NCBI GenBank assembly: GCA_012840925.1
Contig: DUVS01000010.1
Location: 1 to 49,795 of the forward strand
Direction: 5' to 3'
Length of the DNA stretch: 49,795 nt
Source: Bacillota bacterium
GTDB lineage: Bacteria > Bacillota > Limnochordia > Darwinibacteriales > DTU012
In this document: positions 1-9,450 of the stretch, piece after piece
Layout: each line of letters begins with the position of its first letter
Numbering within the stretch: the first letter of the stretch is position 1
Notes under the pieces: model-generated
Database searches by the model: none
Seen by the model: the letters and a program-made list of their open reading frames with translations, nothing else
Told to the model about the DNA's origin: nothing
Made by a program: the position numbers and the translations under genes

Positions 1-51
1 GACAGGGGACGGTTCTCTGTCCTATGGGAGGACAGAGAACCGTCCCCTGTC
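1..51. repeat. Perfect 23-bp inverted repeat (palindromic intergenic element)
   Basis: Bases 1-23 are the exact reverse complement of bases 29-51, separated by the 5-nt loop ATGGG at 24-28. The core of the left arm reads GGGACGGTTCTCTGTCC. No T-tract follows the right arm (CTCACTCCC), so it is not a typical intrinsic terminator. From memory, palindromes with this GGGACGGTTCTCTGTC core are scattered through intergenic regions of many clostridial genomes. That would make it a REP/MITE-like element, but this is recollection and was not searched. The element touches the window edge, so it may extend further left. Confidence 0.85.
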
Positions 52-77
52 TCACTCCCTCCTCTGGTTATAGCTTA

Positions 78-106
78 ACATATTTTCGCTGTTGGACAAA
101 TATAAT
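78..106 (+). promoter_or_regulatory. Candidate SigmaE-type promoter for spoIIP
   Basis: ACATATT at 78-84 and AATATAAT at 99-106 are separated by 14 bp. This resembles the mother-cell SigmaE consensus (ATATT in the -35 region, CATACAAT-like -10, about 14 bp spacing). The TATAAT at 101-106 has no TTGACA-like partner at 16-18 bp, which argues against an ordinary SigmaA promoter. SpoIIP is made under SigmaE control in Bacillus, so the match fits the gene, but it rests on inspection only. Confidence 0.45.
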
Positions 107-136
107 GTGCTATAGCTTACAAAAGAGGGTGGTTAA

Positions 137-1189
137 ATGCCGAGACACCGCAAGCGTCATCTAACGATCCCTATCCTGCCGTGGTTGTTTGTTTTGATTT
201 TATGCTTGTTGATCGGGTATTTTAGCTATCATCTTCTTTTCAGTTATATCATTCTCGACCATTCATTAGTTCGCAGTGTGATTAGTTTAGGGATACCAGT
301 TGCCGGTGAACGGGAGCAGTATAACCCGGGATGGGAATACACGCTCCGTTCTTTACTTTATCTGGTCACCGACTTTGATCTGGGCAATCCCGATACCTTG
401 GTGAAGAATACACTTCCCTTTCTGCGCTTGTTCGATAGCGTGCAAACCTGGCAGGAAAGGCCTTTTGTTTTTATACCGGAGCTGACCTTTGCACCGGATC
501 CCACGCAGCCACCAGGCACAAAAATCCAACTGCCAAGCCAGGGTTTGGTGTCTAAAATAGAACCTGTGGTCTTGATTTACCACACTCACTCCTCTGAGAT
601 GTATCTGGGTGCTGCCGCCGCGGGAGGCAATTTCCAGAACGCCCACTATGTGTTCAGTTCCGCCAATGACAAAAAAATCACCGGGATCATGGAGGTAGGC
701 AATCACCTGGCGGAAGCCCTGCGCAGTCAAGGAATCGGGGTGTTACATTCCACCACCATCCATGACTGGCCCAGCCTCAGCAGCTCCTACGTTAATTCCG
801 AGCGGACTGTCAAAACCATTTTGGCCCAGAATCCTGGCATACGCTTCGTTTTTGATGTGCACCGGGACGCCAATGTACCGGACCGGACTGTAAGCATTGA
901 CGGCCGGCAGGTAGCCCGGGTGCTGCTGGTGATTGCCACGGCCCAGGATATTCCCCAGTCCCATCCGAACTGGCAGAAAAACTACCAGTTTGCTCTGGAC
1001 TTCTACCGTACGGCTGAACGGATGTACCCGGGGTTGATGCGCCCGCTGCAGATTCGCCGTGACGCCCGTTACAATCAGCATTTACACGAAAACAGTATCC
1101 TAATAGAGATTGGATCTGTGGAAAACACTATGGAAGAAGCACTGCTGGCGGCGGAACTGGTTGCCACTGTGATAGCAGAAATGCTATAA
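137..1189 (+). CDS. spoIIP: Stage II sporulation protein SpoIIP, cell-wall hydrolase
   Basis: This is the 350-residue SpoIIP, the amidase/endopeptidase that, with SpoIID and SpoIIM, thins septal peptidoglycan so that the mother cell can engulf the forespore. Residues about 13-35 form one N-terminal membrane anchor and the rest lies outside the membrane. The amidase_3-like signatures are visible: IYHTHSSEMY with His149, DVHRDA with His242, and LIEIGS with Glu324, the expected zinc-ligand and catalytic positions. The ATG at 137 follows AGAGGGTGG at 124-132. In Bacillus, spoIIP lies next to gpr; here its upstream neighbour is outside the window and murJ follows after 33 nt. Length is a little below the roughly 400 residues of B. 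subtilis SpoIIP, mainly in the linker after the anchor. Assignment is firm from motifs and sporulation context. Confidence 0.93.
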   Translation: MPRHRKRHLTIPILPWLFVLILCLLIGYFSYHLLFSYIILDHSLVRSVISLGIPVAGEREQYNPGWEYTLRSLLYLVTDFDLGNPDTLVKNTLPFLRLFDSVQTWQERPFVFIPELTFAPDPTQPPGTKIQLPSQGLVSKIEPVVLIYHTHSSEMYLGAAAAGGNFQNAHYVFSSANDKKITGIMEVGNHLAEALRSQGIGVLHSTTIHDWPSLSSSYVNSERTVKTILAQNPGIRFVFDVHRDANVPDRTVSIDGRQVARVLLVIATAQDIPQSHPNWQKNYQFALDFYRTAERMYPGLMRPLQIRRDARYNQHLHENSILIEIGSVENTMEEALLAAELVATVIAEML

Positions 1190-1222
1190 TGAAAACTAGA
1201 TTTATTTGAAGGAGCAACAGAT

Positions 1223-2815
1223 ATGCACGATGGATCCAGTTCGACACAACGGGTAGCCCGGGCGGCCGGGATCGTAATGTTCGCCATCTTTCTCAGCCGC
1301 ATCCTGGGATTTATCAGAGAACGGGCAATTGCCACAGTCTTCGGCAGGACCGGGGCGACAGACGTGTTCTTTGCCGCTTTTGCCATTCCTGATCTAATGT
1401 ATCAGCTGCTGGTCGGTGGTGTGATCAGCTCCGCTTTTATCCCGGTTTTTACTCAGTATCTGGCCCGGGATGATGAAAAACAGGCTTGGTATGTGGCAAG
1501 CTCCTTCATCAATCTGGTAGCGATTTTACTGATCAGTTTCACCCTGCTGGGGATTGTTTTCGCACCAGTCGTAGCGCCTCTGGTGGGGATTGGCTTTGTA
1601 GGGGAACAGCGAGACTTGCTGGTAAACTTAATGCGGATTACCTTTCCGGCAGTGTTTTTTACGGCTTTGTCCGGAATTTCCATGGGTGTCTTGAATTCAT
1701 ACCAGAAATTTACCCTGCCGGCCGTTGGGCCTCTAGTCTATAACTCAGCTCAAATTCTCAGCGCTTATTTGGTAGGCCCCCTGTTAGGCATTGTGGGGAT
1801 GGCGTACGGTACGGTTGTCGGCGCCTTTGGCAGTTTTCTCATACAGCTGCCGCTGGCGACACGTCTAGGACGGCCTTATTACCGTGGTTTGATTGATCTT
1901 AAGCATCCGGGGATCAGAAGAATCATCAAGCTGATGATCCCAGCCATCATCGGACTGTCTATCGCACAGATCAACATGATTGTCGGCCAGAACTTGGCTT
2001 CATTGCTGCAGACAGGTTCCATCGTGGCACTGAGGATTGCCAACCGGCTGATCAATTTCCCGTTAGGAATCTTCGCCATGGGGCTGTCAACAGCCATCTT
2101 TCCGACCTTGGCCACCCATGCCGCCCGCAAAGAAATGACTGAGCTCAAGCAAACCTTTGCCTTTGGCCTGCGGGTAGTATTCTACATCACCCTGCCGTCG
2201 GCCGTGGGGATGGCGGTATTGCGGGTGCCTATCGTCAGGCTCTTGTTTGAAACCGGTGAGTTCACCAGCCACGATACTGAAGTTACGGCTTACGCCTTGT
2301 TGTTTTATGCCGCCGGCTTGTTTGCCCAGTCCGGGTTGCAGATTATTACCCGGGTGTATTACTCGCTTCAGGATACTATCACCCCAGTCAAGGTGGGCTT
2401 TGCCGCTGTTGCGGTCAATTTTGTGATCAGTCTTGCCTTGCTGAAATGGACAAGTCTCGATTTCGGTGGGCTGGCCTTGGCTTTTTCCCTGACGAGTTTG
2501 ATTCAAATGCTGATCCTGATCTGGGCATTACGGCGTAAGATAGGCACCATCGGCGGCCGCCGCATCCTGAACACGGTAGCCCGTGCAGCAGCAGCCAGTG
2601 CGGTCATGGCTCCCTGCACCTATTACGCAGCAGTCCTGGCTGCCAGATATGTGAACCTGGCTAGCGGGACGGGGCGCCTGGTGCAGACCTTCAGCGCCAT
2701 TGCTGTCGGAATTGGGGTGTATTTGCCCTTAAGTTTGATTTTGAAAATGGAAGAACCGGTATTTGTGTTTAATGTGATCAAACAGCGGTTTAAAGCCAAG
2801 GGCCGGGCTAGCTGA
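1223..2815 (+). CDS. murJ: MurJ/MviN lipid II flippase
   Basis: This 530-residue polytopic membrane protein of the MOP superfamily moves lipid II from the inner to the outer face of the cytoplasmic membrane for peptidoglycan synthesis. The N-terminal block, with ILGFIRERAIATVFG and then GATDVFFAAFAIPD near residues 30-60, is the characteristic MviN signature and separates it from the related SpoVB flippases. About 14 hydrophobic segments run through the whole length, which is normal for the family. GAAGGAG at 1208-1214 lies 8 nt before the ATG. It sits directly downstream of spoIIP and could be co-transcribed with it. A role specific to sporulation is possible but cannot be read from the sequence. 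Confidence 0.93.
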   Translation: MHDGSSSTQRVARAAGIVMFAIFLSRILGFIRERAIATVFGRTGATDVFFAAFAIPDLMYQLLVGGVISSAFIPVFTQYLARDDEKQAWYVASSFINLVAILLISFTLLGIVFAPVVAPLVGIGFVGEQRDLLVNLMRITFPAVFFTALSGISMGVLNSYQKFTLPAVGPLVYNSAQILSAYLVGPLLGIVGMAYGTVVGAFGSFLIQLPLATRLGRPYYRGLIDLKHPGIRRIIKLMIPAIIGLSIAQINMIVGQNLASLLQTGSIVALRIANRLINFPLGIFAMGLSTAIFPTLATHAARKEMTELKQTFAFGLRVVFYITLPSAVGMAVLRVPIVRLLFETGEFTSHDTEVTAYALLFYAAGLFAQSGLQIITRVYYSLQDTITPVKVGFAAVAVNFVISLALLKWTSLDFGGLALAFSLTSLIQMLILIWALRRKIGTIGGRRILNTVARAAAASAVMAPCTYYAAVLAARYVNLASGTGRLVQTFSAIAVGIGVYLPLSLILKMEEPVFVFNVIKQRFKAKGRAS

Positions 2816-2882
2816 CCGCCAGCTGACAGGCTGATCGGACAACCGGTTTGGATGCTGAAATTTTGTGGTAGAAGGACATGAT

Positions 2883-4685
2883 GTGGATATGAATCAGAAG
2901 CAAATCAGGAATTTTTGCATCATTGCCCATATTGACCATGGCAAGTCGACACTGGCCGATCGTTTGCTCGAAGCGACCGGTACAGTGACCGAGCGGGATA
3001 TTGCTGCGCAGATGCTGGACTCCATGGACCTGGAACGGGAACGGGGCATCACGATCAAATTGACTGCTGTCCGTTTGGATTACCGGGCGGCAGATGGGGA
3101 AGAGTATGTCCTCAATTTGATTGATACTCCCGGCCATGTGGACTTCTCCTATGAAGTGTCCCGGAGCCTAGCTGCCTGTGAAGGGGCCTTATTGGTCATT
3201 GATGCCACCCAGGGCATTGAAGCCCAGACCCTGGCCAATCTATATTTAGCCCTGGAACACGATTTGGAGATAATCCCTGTGATTAATAAGATCGATCTGC
3301 CCAGTGCTGATCCTGATCGGGTCAAGCGTGAGATCGAGGAGACGATCGGTATTGACAGCAGCGAAGCGATCCTGGCCAGCGCCAAAACCGGCGCCGGAAT
3401 TGAAGAGATTCTGGAGGCAATTGTCACCAGAATCCCACCGCCCGAGGGCGACCCCGATGCCCATCTGCAGGCTTTGATTTTTGATTCCCATTATGATTCT
3501 TACCGGGGTGCAGTGGCGTATGTGCGGGTGTTCAACGGCAGGCTGGAAGTTGGCGATCAGATTCAAATGATGAGCAGCGGCCGCAATTTCGAGGTCACGG
3601 AATTGGCGGTACTGCGCCCGGTGATGACGCCTGTGGACAGGCTCCTTCCCGGGGAAGTCGGCTGCGTGATGGCCAGCATGAAAAATGTCAAAGATACACG
3701 GGTAGGCGATACCATCACTCATGCTCAAAAGCCGGCTTCCGAGCCGATGCCGGGCTATCATCCAGCCAAGCCCATGGTCTACTGCGGCCTTTATCCGGTG
3801 GACAACGAGCAGTATGTGGAGCTGCGGGAGGCGCTGGAGAAACTGCAGCTTAACGATGCAGCCCTAACCTTTGAGGCCGAGACATCGGCAGCATTGGGCT
3901 TTGGCTTCCGGTGCGGATTCCTGGGGCTGCTGCACATGGAGATTGTTCAGGAGCGGATTGAACGGGAGTTTAACCTGAATATTATTGCCACTGCTCCCAG
4001 TGTCGTCTATCGCATTGAGCTCACTGATCAAACCGAGATCCTTATTGACAATCCGGCTGCATTTCCACCAGTGGCCAAGATCGAGAAGATTTCCGAACCC
4101 TATGTCCTGGCAACAATCATGCTCCCTGACGAGTTTGTGGGCCCTGTGATGGATCTGTGCCAGGAGCGGCGCGGGGAGTTCAAAAACATGGAGTATATAA
4201 CGCCGGAGCGGGTGCGGATCGAGTATGATATGCCCCTGAGCGAAATATTGATGGACTTCTTTGACAAACTCAAGTCCCGGACCAAAGGTTATGCGTCCCT
4301 TGATTATGAGTTCAGTGATTACCGGGAGTCGGACCTGGCCAAGCTGGATATTCTCCTCAACGGCAAACCTGTGGATGCTCTTTCTTGCATCATCCACCGT
4401 GATAAAGCAGCTGAACGGGGCCGCAGCCTGGCCCGGAGGCTCAAGGAGCTGATCCCCAGGCAGCAGTTTGAAGTTCCCATCCAAGCTGCTATTGGCTCCA
4501 AAGTTATTGCCCGGGAGACAGTGCGCGCCCTCCGCAAAGATGTTCTAGCCAAATGTTACGGCGGCGATGTCTCCCGGAAACGGAAACTTCTGGAGAAGCA
4601 GAAGGAAGGCAAGAAGCGGATGAAGAGCCTGGGCAGCGTTGATGTGCCGCAGGAAGCCTTTATGGCAATCCTGAAGGTGGAGTAG
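2883..4685 (+). CDS. lepA: Elongation factor 4 (LepA), ribosome back-translocase GTPase
   Basis: LepA is a translational GTPase that binds the ribosome and is thought to reverse or remodel stalled translocation. The GTPase motifs are plain: AHIDHGKS (G1), GIT in the switch I region, DTPGHVDF (G3), NKIDLP (G4) and SAKTG (G5). EF-G-like domains and the LepA-specific C-terminal domain follow. The frame is open back to a GTG at 2865, but GAAGGA at 2871-2876 places initiation at GTG 2883 (6 nt away) or ATG 2889, giving about 600 residues like other LepA proteins. I chose 2883; the homologous region begins at [15 protein letters not shown]. hemW follows 6 nt after the stop, a very common pairing in Firmicutes. 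Confidence 0.95.
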   Translation: MDMNQKQIRNFCIIAHIDHGKSTLADRLLEATGTVTERDIAAQMLDSMDLERERGITIKLTAVRLDYRAADGEEYVLNLIDTPGHVDFSYEVSRSLAACEGALLVIDATQGIEAQTLANLYLALEHDLEIIPVINKIDLPSADPDRVKREIEETIGIDSSEAILASAKTGAGIEEILEAIVTRIPPPEGDPDAHLQALIFDSHYDSYRGAVAYVRVFNGRLEVGDQIQMMSSGRNFEVTELAVLRPVMTPVDRLLPGEVGCVMASMKNVKDTRVGDTITHAQKPASEPMPGYHPAKPMVYCGLYPVDNEQYVELREALEKLQLNDAALTFEAETSAALGFGFRCGFLGLLHMEIVQERIEREFNLNIIATAPSVVYRIELTDQTEILIDNPAAFPPVAKIEKISEPYVLATIMLPDEFVGPVMDLCQERRGEFKNMEYITPERVRIEYDMPLSEILMDFFDKLKSRTKGYASLDYEFSDYRESDLAKLDILLNGKPVDALSCIIHRDKAAERGRSLARRLKELIPRQQFEVPIQAAIGSKVIARETVRALRKDVLAKCYGGDVSRKRKLLEKQKEGKKRMKSLGSVDVPQEAFMAILKVE

Positions 4686-4691
4686 TTTGCT

Positions 4692-5822
4692 ATGCTCGGT
4701 GTTTATGTCCATATCCCATTTTGTGCCCGCAAATGCAGTTACTGTGATTTCCATTCTGTTGTCGCCGAGGGTTCGATGATTGAACAGTACCTGCAGGCCT
4801 TGGCCAATGAAATTGATCACTGGGCCCGGCGGGTGGACGGCAGTGTATGCACCACCCTCTATCTTGGCGGCGGCACACCGACTGTTCTCACCAGCGATCA
4901 GCTCAACCGACTCTTGACCAGTCTGGTTACTGCTTTTGACTTCCAGCCTGGGTTTGAGTTTACAGTGGAGGCCAATCCGGGAACACTTACTCCAGACAAA
5001 GCCCAGGTTCTGACTGAAGCAGGGGTAAACCGGATCAGCCTTGGTGCGCAGGCATATGACAACCAGCTGCTGCGGCGGATAGGCAGAATCCATACTGCTG
5101 ATCAGATCTACACAAGTGTGGATCTGGTCAGGAAGTCTGGCATTGATAACATTAACCTGGACCTGATCGAAGGGCTGCCGGGCCAGACTTTGCGCCAATG
5201 GCAAGCAACTCTGAAAGAGGCGGTACAGCTGGAGCCAGCGCATATTTCCTGTTATTCCCTGATCCTTGAAGAAAACACACCGTTTTATCAGGAGTATCAA
5301 GCAGGAAAGCTCTCTTTGCCGTCAGAAGCAGCCGCTGCAGACATGTTTGCCTGCACTCAGGATTACCTGCCGCAGATGGGTTACCACCACTATGAGATCT
5401 CCAACTATGCCAAACCGGGCCGGAAAGCGCAGCACAACCTGATCTACTGGCAGACCTATCCATATTTAGGGTTGGGCAGCGGGGCTCATGGATACTATAA
5501 CCAGATCCGCTACAGCAACACCGATGACCTGGATCAATATATTCGCAGTTGGTTAAGGCATCAACCGGACTGGGCGACTTGGGAGCCGGTTGATAAGGAT
5601 CAAGCCATGGATGAAATGATGTTCCTGGGCCTGCGTTTGGTTGACGGTGTCGATCTGAACTTGTTTCACCAGCGTTTTCAATGTTCGGTGCATGATGTCT
5701 ACGGAGGGGAAATTGATCAGCTGAAGAACCGGGGCCTGATTGAGGAAAACGATGGATTCTTAAGGCTGACCATGCGGGGCAGAGCTCTTGGGAATCTGGT
5801 TTTTTCAGCATTTATTCGCTAG
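4692..5822 (+). CDS. hemW: HemW, heme chaperone (radical SAM, HemN-like)
   Basis: This 376-residue radical SAM protein belongs to the HemW family, long annotated as oxygen-independent coproporphyrinogen III oxidase but characterised as a heme-binding chaperone. The cluster motif is C11-x3-C15-x2-C18 followed by D-F. True HemN carries an extra cysteine just after the third one, and this is replaced here by Phe, which favours HemW. GGGTP, NPGT and the HemW-type HNLIYW segment near residue 248 are present, followed by the C-terminal HemN_C-like region. AAGGTGGAG at 4674-4682, inside the end of lepA, serves as Shine-Dalgarno. The hrcA promoter begins 20 nt after its stop. Confidence 0.93.
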   Translation: MLGVYVHIPFCARKCSYCDFHSVVAEGSMIEQYLQALANEIDHWARRVDGSVCTTLYLGGGTPTVLTSDQLNRLLTSLVTAFDFQPGFEFTVEANPGTLTPDKAQVLTEAGVNRISLGAQAYDNQLLRRIGRIHTADQIYTSVDLVRKSGIDNINLDLIEGLPGQTLRQWQATLKEAVQLEPAHISCYSLILEENTPFYQEYQAGKLSLPSEAAAADMFACTQDYLPQMGYHHYEISNYAKPGRKAQHNLIYWQTYPYLGLGSGAHGYYNQIRYSNTDDLDQYIRSWLRHQPDWATWEPVDKDQAMDEMMFLGLRLVDGVDLNLFHQRFQCSVHDVYGGEIDQLKNRGLIEENDGFLRLTMRGRALGNLVFSAFIR

Positions 5823-5841
5823 AATTGCTGTCTCTGCTATC

Positions 5842-5870
5842 TTGACAAACAAGTGCCATAATGATAATTT
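5842..5870 (+). promoter_or_regulatory. SigmaA promoter of the hrcA-grpE-dnaK-dnaJ operon
   Basis: TTGACA at 5842-5847 is a perfect -35. A TAATTT -10 at 5865-5870 lies at 17 bp spacing, and the overlapping GATAAT at 5863-5868 would give 15 bp. The CIRCE operator begins 15 bp downstream of the -10, the normal position for HrcA repression at or just after the transcription start. Confidence 0.7.
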
Positions 5871-5884
5871 ATGAATGATAGATG

Positions 5885-5911
5885 TTAGCACTCTAGGGTG
5901 ACGAGTGCTAA
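5885..5911 (+). promoter_or_regulatory. CIRCE element (HrcA operator)
   Basis: The sequence is an exact consensus CIRCE: TTAGCACTC at 5885-5893, nine spacer bases, and GAGTGCTAA at 5903-5911. HrcA, encoded immediately downstream, binds this inverted repeat and represses the operon until heat shock. The element lies in the leader between the promoter and the hrcA Shine-Dalgarno. Confidence 0.98.
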
Positions 5912-5935
5912 AACAGCGAAGGGAGGCGAGTATGG

Positions 5936-6958
5936 ATGCTGAATGAGAGAAAAATCATGGTGCTGCAGGCTATTGTTGATGATTATATTCGTTCTGCTGA
6001 GCCGGTTGGTTCGCGTACTATTGCTCGCCGTTACAATCTTGGTGTTTCCCCCGCTACCATTCGCAATGAAATGGCAGATTTGGAAGAGATTGGTTATATT
6101 ATTCAGCCGCATATTTCAGCGGGCCGGATTCCATCCGATAAAGGATACCGCTTTTATGTGGATGTGTTGATGGAGCCATCAGCGATTCCTGAAAACCAGC
6201 GCAGCGAGATCCAGCGTCGAGTTGCTGCCTATAAGCACGAAATTGAGCTGCTTGTGCAGGAAATATCGAAATTGCTGTCTGTGTTGACCAACTATGTTGC
6301 TGTAGTCTTGGCGCCGCAGATAAATCTGTGCATGATCGAGCAGATCCAGCTTCTGGCTTTGGATGAGTATCGGATCTTGGTGATCCTGGTGCTGCATCCC
6401 GGCCTGGTGCAAAATAGGATTATCCGGATGACGAACAGATACGATCCGGAAGCTCTACCGAGAATGTCGCAGCAGCTGACCAGCAGACTGCAAGGTGTGA
6501 CCTACCGTGATCTCAAGGCCAGTTTGATCAAGGAGATTCAAGGCGAATACGGGGACTTAGGTACCGCTCTGCTGGATATTATTGCCAGCGAGCTGGTGGA
6601 TTCCAAACAGGAAAAGGCCTTTCTCAGCGGTACCATCAGCATTTTTGAACAGCCGGAATTCAGGGATCTGGATCGGGCCAAAGGCCTGTTGGGTTTGTTG
6701 GAGCAGAAAGAATCCCTTTCCAACCTGATCAGTACCCTCAGCCGGTATTCAGGAGTGCAGGTTACCATTGGCCATGAAAACCCAGTGGAGGAAATCCACG
6801 AATGCAGCGTGGTCACTTCCACCTATTCAGTTGGCAATGAAGTGATCGGCGCAATTGGAGTAATTGGCCCAACCAGGATGGAATATGCTAATGTATATTC
6901 GGTTGTGGAGATGCTGGCCAATTCTCTCAGTGATATCCTGACTGAGCTGATTAAATAG
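5936..6958 (+). CDS. hrcA: Heat-inducible transcription repressor HrcA
   Basis: HrcA is the 340-residue repressor that binds CIRCE and is kept active by GroEL in the known model. The N-terminal winged helix (SATIRNEMADLEEIGYI near residues 40-60, followed by HISAGRIPSDKGYRFYV) is diagnostic. A GAF-like dimerisation domain follows. GGGAGG at 5921-5926 lies 9 nt before the ATG. A second, out-of-frame ATG at 5932 opens a four-codon reading frame (stop at 5944-5946) overlapping the true start, which could lower initiation. hrcA is the first gene of its own repressed operon and is followed by grpE after 22 nt. Assignment is certain from sequence and context. Confidence 0.97.
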   Translation: MLNERKIMVLQAIVDDYIRSAEPVGSRTIARRYNLGVSPATIRNEMADLEEIGYIIQPHISAGRIPSDKGYRFYVDVLMEPSAIPENQRSEIQRRVAAYKHEIELLVQEISKLLSVLTNYVAVVLAPQINLCMIEQIQLLALDEYRILVILVLHPGLVQNRIIRMTNRYDPEALPRMSQQLTSRLQGVTYRDLKASLIKEIQGEYGDLGTALLDIIASELVDSKQEKAFLSGTISIFEQPEFRDLDRAKGLLGLLEQKESLSNLISTLSRYSGVQVTIGHENPVEEIHECSVVTSTYSVGNEVIGAIGVIGPTRMEYANVYSVVEMLANSLSDILTELIK

Positions 6959-6980
6959 GTGAAACTGAGGAGGTAGAGAC

Positions 6981-7592
6981 TTGAAGGACCCACAGCTTAA
7001 TCGTGAACAAGAGAATTACCAAGAACAGGAAGAGGCTGAAACCGAAGAGATCAGATCTGCAGAAGCAGCATCTGAGGGAGGAGCAGCGGAAAACGATGTT
7101 TGTCAGTGCCAAAAACAGGCGGAAGAGGAGCTGGAACAGCTGAAGCAGCAGTGGGAGCAGGAAAGGGCTGATCTGGTGAATCAGCTGCTGCGGTTGAAGG
7201 CTGATTTTGACAATTTTAGACGGCGCAGCGAAGCCCAGATCGAATCGATTCGCGCTACAGCCAACCAAAATTTACTGGTTGAGCTGCTGCCGGTGATCGA
7301 CAATTTCGAGCGGGCAATTGATGCTGGTAAAGACGATTCACCGTATCTTGCCGGTGTGAAAATGATTTTTGGCCAGCTCATGGATTGTCTTTATAAACAA
7401 GGGTTAACCCCCATTGATGCCGTGGGGAAACCTTTTGATCCGAACCTTCATGAGGCTGTCAGCATGGAGGGAGATCCAGGGCAGGATTTGATTGTGATCA
7501 GTGAATTACAAAAAGGTTACTTATACAAAGATAAATTACTACGGGCAAGCATGGTCAAGGTTGCCCCTGAACAGCAACATGAGGAGGAATAG
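6981..7592 (+). CDS. grpE: GrpE, nucleotide exchange factor for DnaK
   Basis: GrpE releases ADP from DnaK during the chaperone cycle. The 203-residue protein has an acidic, low-complexity N-terminus (residues 1-45), a long coiled-coil rich in Glu, Gln and Lys (about 45-100), and the conserved C-terminal beta domain ending in [10 protein letters not shown]. The central block [12 protein letters not shown] is typical of the family. Initiation is at TTG 6981: GAGGAGGT at 6967-6974 lies 6 nt upstream and no ATG or GTG start is better placed. The stop is 2 nt before dnaK, so the two are surely translated from one message under HrcA control. Confidence 0.95.
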   Translation: MKDPQLNREQENYQEQEEAETEEIRSAEAASEGGAAENDVCQCQKQAEEELEQLKQQWEQERADLVNQLLRLKADFDNFRRRSEAQIESIRATANQNLLVELLPVIDNFERAIDAGKDDSPYLAGVKMIFGQLMDCLYKQGLTPIDAVGKPFDPNLHEAVSMEGDPGQDLIVISELQKGYLYKDKLLRASMVKVAPEQQHEEE

Positions 7593-7594
7593 GT

Positions 7595-9433
7595 ATGGGA
7601 AAAGTAATAGGCATTGACTTAGGAACAACAAATTCTGTTGTAGCAGTACTTGAAGGTGGGGAACTAGTCGTTATCCCTAATTCTGAAGGGAGCCGCACCA
7701 CTTCTTCAGTAGTGGCTTTCACTAAAGAAGGAGAGCGCCTGGTGGGCCAAGTGGCCAAGAGGCAGGCGATTACCAATCCTGACCGTACGATCATGTCCAT
7801 CAAGCGTCATATGGGAACCGATTATTCTGTGACCATTGATGGCAAGAAATATACTCCCCAGGAGATTTCAGCAATGATTCTGAGGAAGCTCAAGGAAGAG
7901 GCTGAAAACTATCTAGGTGAAACTGTTACCCAGGCTGTGATCACTGTTCCAGCCTATTTTACCGATTCGCAGCGGCAGGCTACCAAAGATGCCGGTACGA
8001 TTGCCGGTCTGGAAGTGCTGCGGATTATCAATGAACCTACAGCCGCATCCCTGGCCTACGGCCTGGATAAAGAACAAGAGCAGACCGTACTGGTCTATGA
8101 CCTGGGCGGCGGCACCTTCGATGTATCCATCCTGGAGCTTGAGGAAGGATACATCGGCGTGAAAGCCACCAGCGGAAACAACCGCCTCGGTGGAGACGAT
8201 TTCGATGAACGGATTGTCCGCTATTTGATCGATGAGTTTAGAAAAGAGACCGGCGTCGATTTGTCCAAAGACAAAATGGCCATGCAGCGGCTGAGGGAAG
8301 CAGCGGAAAAGGCGAAAATCGAATTGTCCGGTTTACCGCAGACCAATGTCAATCTGCCTTTTATCAGTGCCAGCGATGCCGGCCCGCTCCACATGGATAT
8401 CACGATCACACGGGCTAAGTTCAATGAGCTGACAGCTGATTTGGTCGAAGCAACAATGGGCCCCCTGCGCAGAGCACTAGATGATGCGGGACTGCAGCCC
8501 GGTGATATTGACCGGGTGATCCTGGTGGGCGGTTCAACCCGGATTCCTGCTGTCCAGGAAGCGATCAAGAATATCATGGGGAAAGAACCGTACAAAGGCA
8601 TTAATCCCGATGAATGCGTCGCCATGGGCGCTGCTATCCAAGCGGGAGTATTGTCCGGCGAGTTTGAAAAAGGCCAAGGCTTGGTCTTGGTGGATGTAAC
8701 GCCACTATCACTGGGAATTGAGACCTTGGGCGGCGTCATGACCACATTGATCAAGCGCAACACCGCCATTCCCTGCCGGGAAGCCAAGATCTTCACCACT
8801 GCCGCTGACAACCAACCTGCGGTGGACATTCACGTCCTGCAGGGCGAACGCCCTATGGCCAAAGATAATGTCACCTTGGGCAGATTCCAATTGACCGGTA
8901 TTCCGCCTGCACCCAGGGGAGTGCCTCAAATTGAAGTGACCTTTGATATCGACCGCAACGGTATTGTCAACGTTTCCGCCAAGGATCTGGGCACCGGCAA
9001 AGAGCAGAAAATTACCGTTACATCAGCCAGTGGGCTAACCAAGGAAGACATTGACAAAATGGTCCAAGAAGCAGAATCCCATGCAGAAGAAGACAAGATG
9101 CGCCGTGAGCTGATTGAGCTTAAGAACCAGGCTGATACAGCCATCTATTCAATTGACCGCACCCTTAAAGACATAGGGGATAAAGTCAGCGATGCAGAAA
9201 AGCAAGAGATTGAAACTGCGAAGCAAGAATTGCAGAAAGCAATCGAAAGCGATAATATTGAAGAGATTAAAGCCAAGATGAAAGCGCTGGATGAAGTGAT
9301 GCACAAGCTGTCCCAGAAAATCTACCAGCAATCCCAAGCCGGCCAGCAAAGCGGCGATACCTCTTCCACCGGAAACGAAGCTGAAGAAGATGTAGTGGAT
9401 GCGGAGTTCACTGAAGAAAACGATCAGAAATAA
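7595..9433 (+). CDS. dnaK: Chaperone DnaK (Hsp70)
   Basis: DnaK is the ATP-dependent Hsp70 chaperone; this copy has 612 residues, the usual size. The phosphate-1 motif GIDLGTTNS at residues 5-13, the phosphate-2 motif [10 protein letters not shown] and the adenosine motif LVGGSTRIP are intact, followed by the substrate-binding beta domain and a helical lid. The C-terminus is Gln/Ser/Gly-rich and ends in an acidic tail containing DVVDAEF, as in other Gram-positive DnaK proteins. GAGGAGG at 7581-7587 drives translation and overlaps the end of grpE. Co-transcription from the CIRCE promoter is expected. Confidence 0.98.
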   Translation: MGKVIGIDLGTTNSVVAVLEGGELVVIPNSEGSRTTSSVVAFTKEGERLVGQVAKRQAITNPDRTIMSIKRHMGTDYSVTIDGKKYTPQEISAMILRKLKEEAENYLGETVTQAVITVPAYFTDSQRQATKDAGTIAGLEVLRIINEPTAASLAYGLDKEQEQTVLVYDLGGGTFDVSILELEEGYIGVKATSGNNRLGGDDFDERIVRYLIDEFRKETGVDLSKDKMAMQRLREAAEKAKIELSGLPQTNVNLPFISASDAGPLHMDITITRAKFNELTADLVEATMGPLRRALDDAGLQPGDIDRVILVGGSTRIPAVQEAIKNIMGKEPYKGINPDECVAMGAAIQAGVLSGEFEKGQGLVLVDVTPLSLGIETLGGVMTTLIKRNTAIPCREAKIFTTAADNQPAVDIHVLQGERPMAKDNVTLGRFQLTGIPPAPRGVPQIEVTFDIDRNGIVNVSAKDLGTGKEQKITVTSASGLTKEDIDKMVQEAESHAEEDKMRRELIELKNQADTAIYSIDRTLKDIGDKVSDAEKQEIETAKQELQKAIESDNIEEIKAKMKALDEVMHKLSQKIYQQSQAGQQSGDTSSTGNEAEEDVVDAEFTEENDQK

Positions 9434-9450
9434 CCGAAGGTGGTGGATCC

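Noticed and set aside
1-51. The palindrome as an intrinsic terminator of an upstream gene
   Set aside because: The right arm is followed by CTCACTCCC with no T-tract, and the perfect 23-bp arms are longer than typical terminators.
4545-5300. Minus-strand reading frame of 251 codons across the lepA-hemW junction
   Set aside because: It is antisense to two well-conserved genes and shows no domain or signal of its own.
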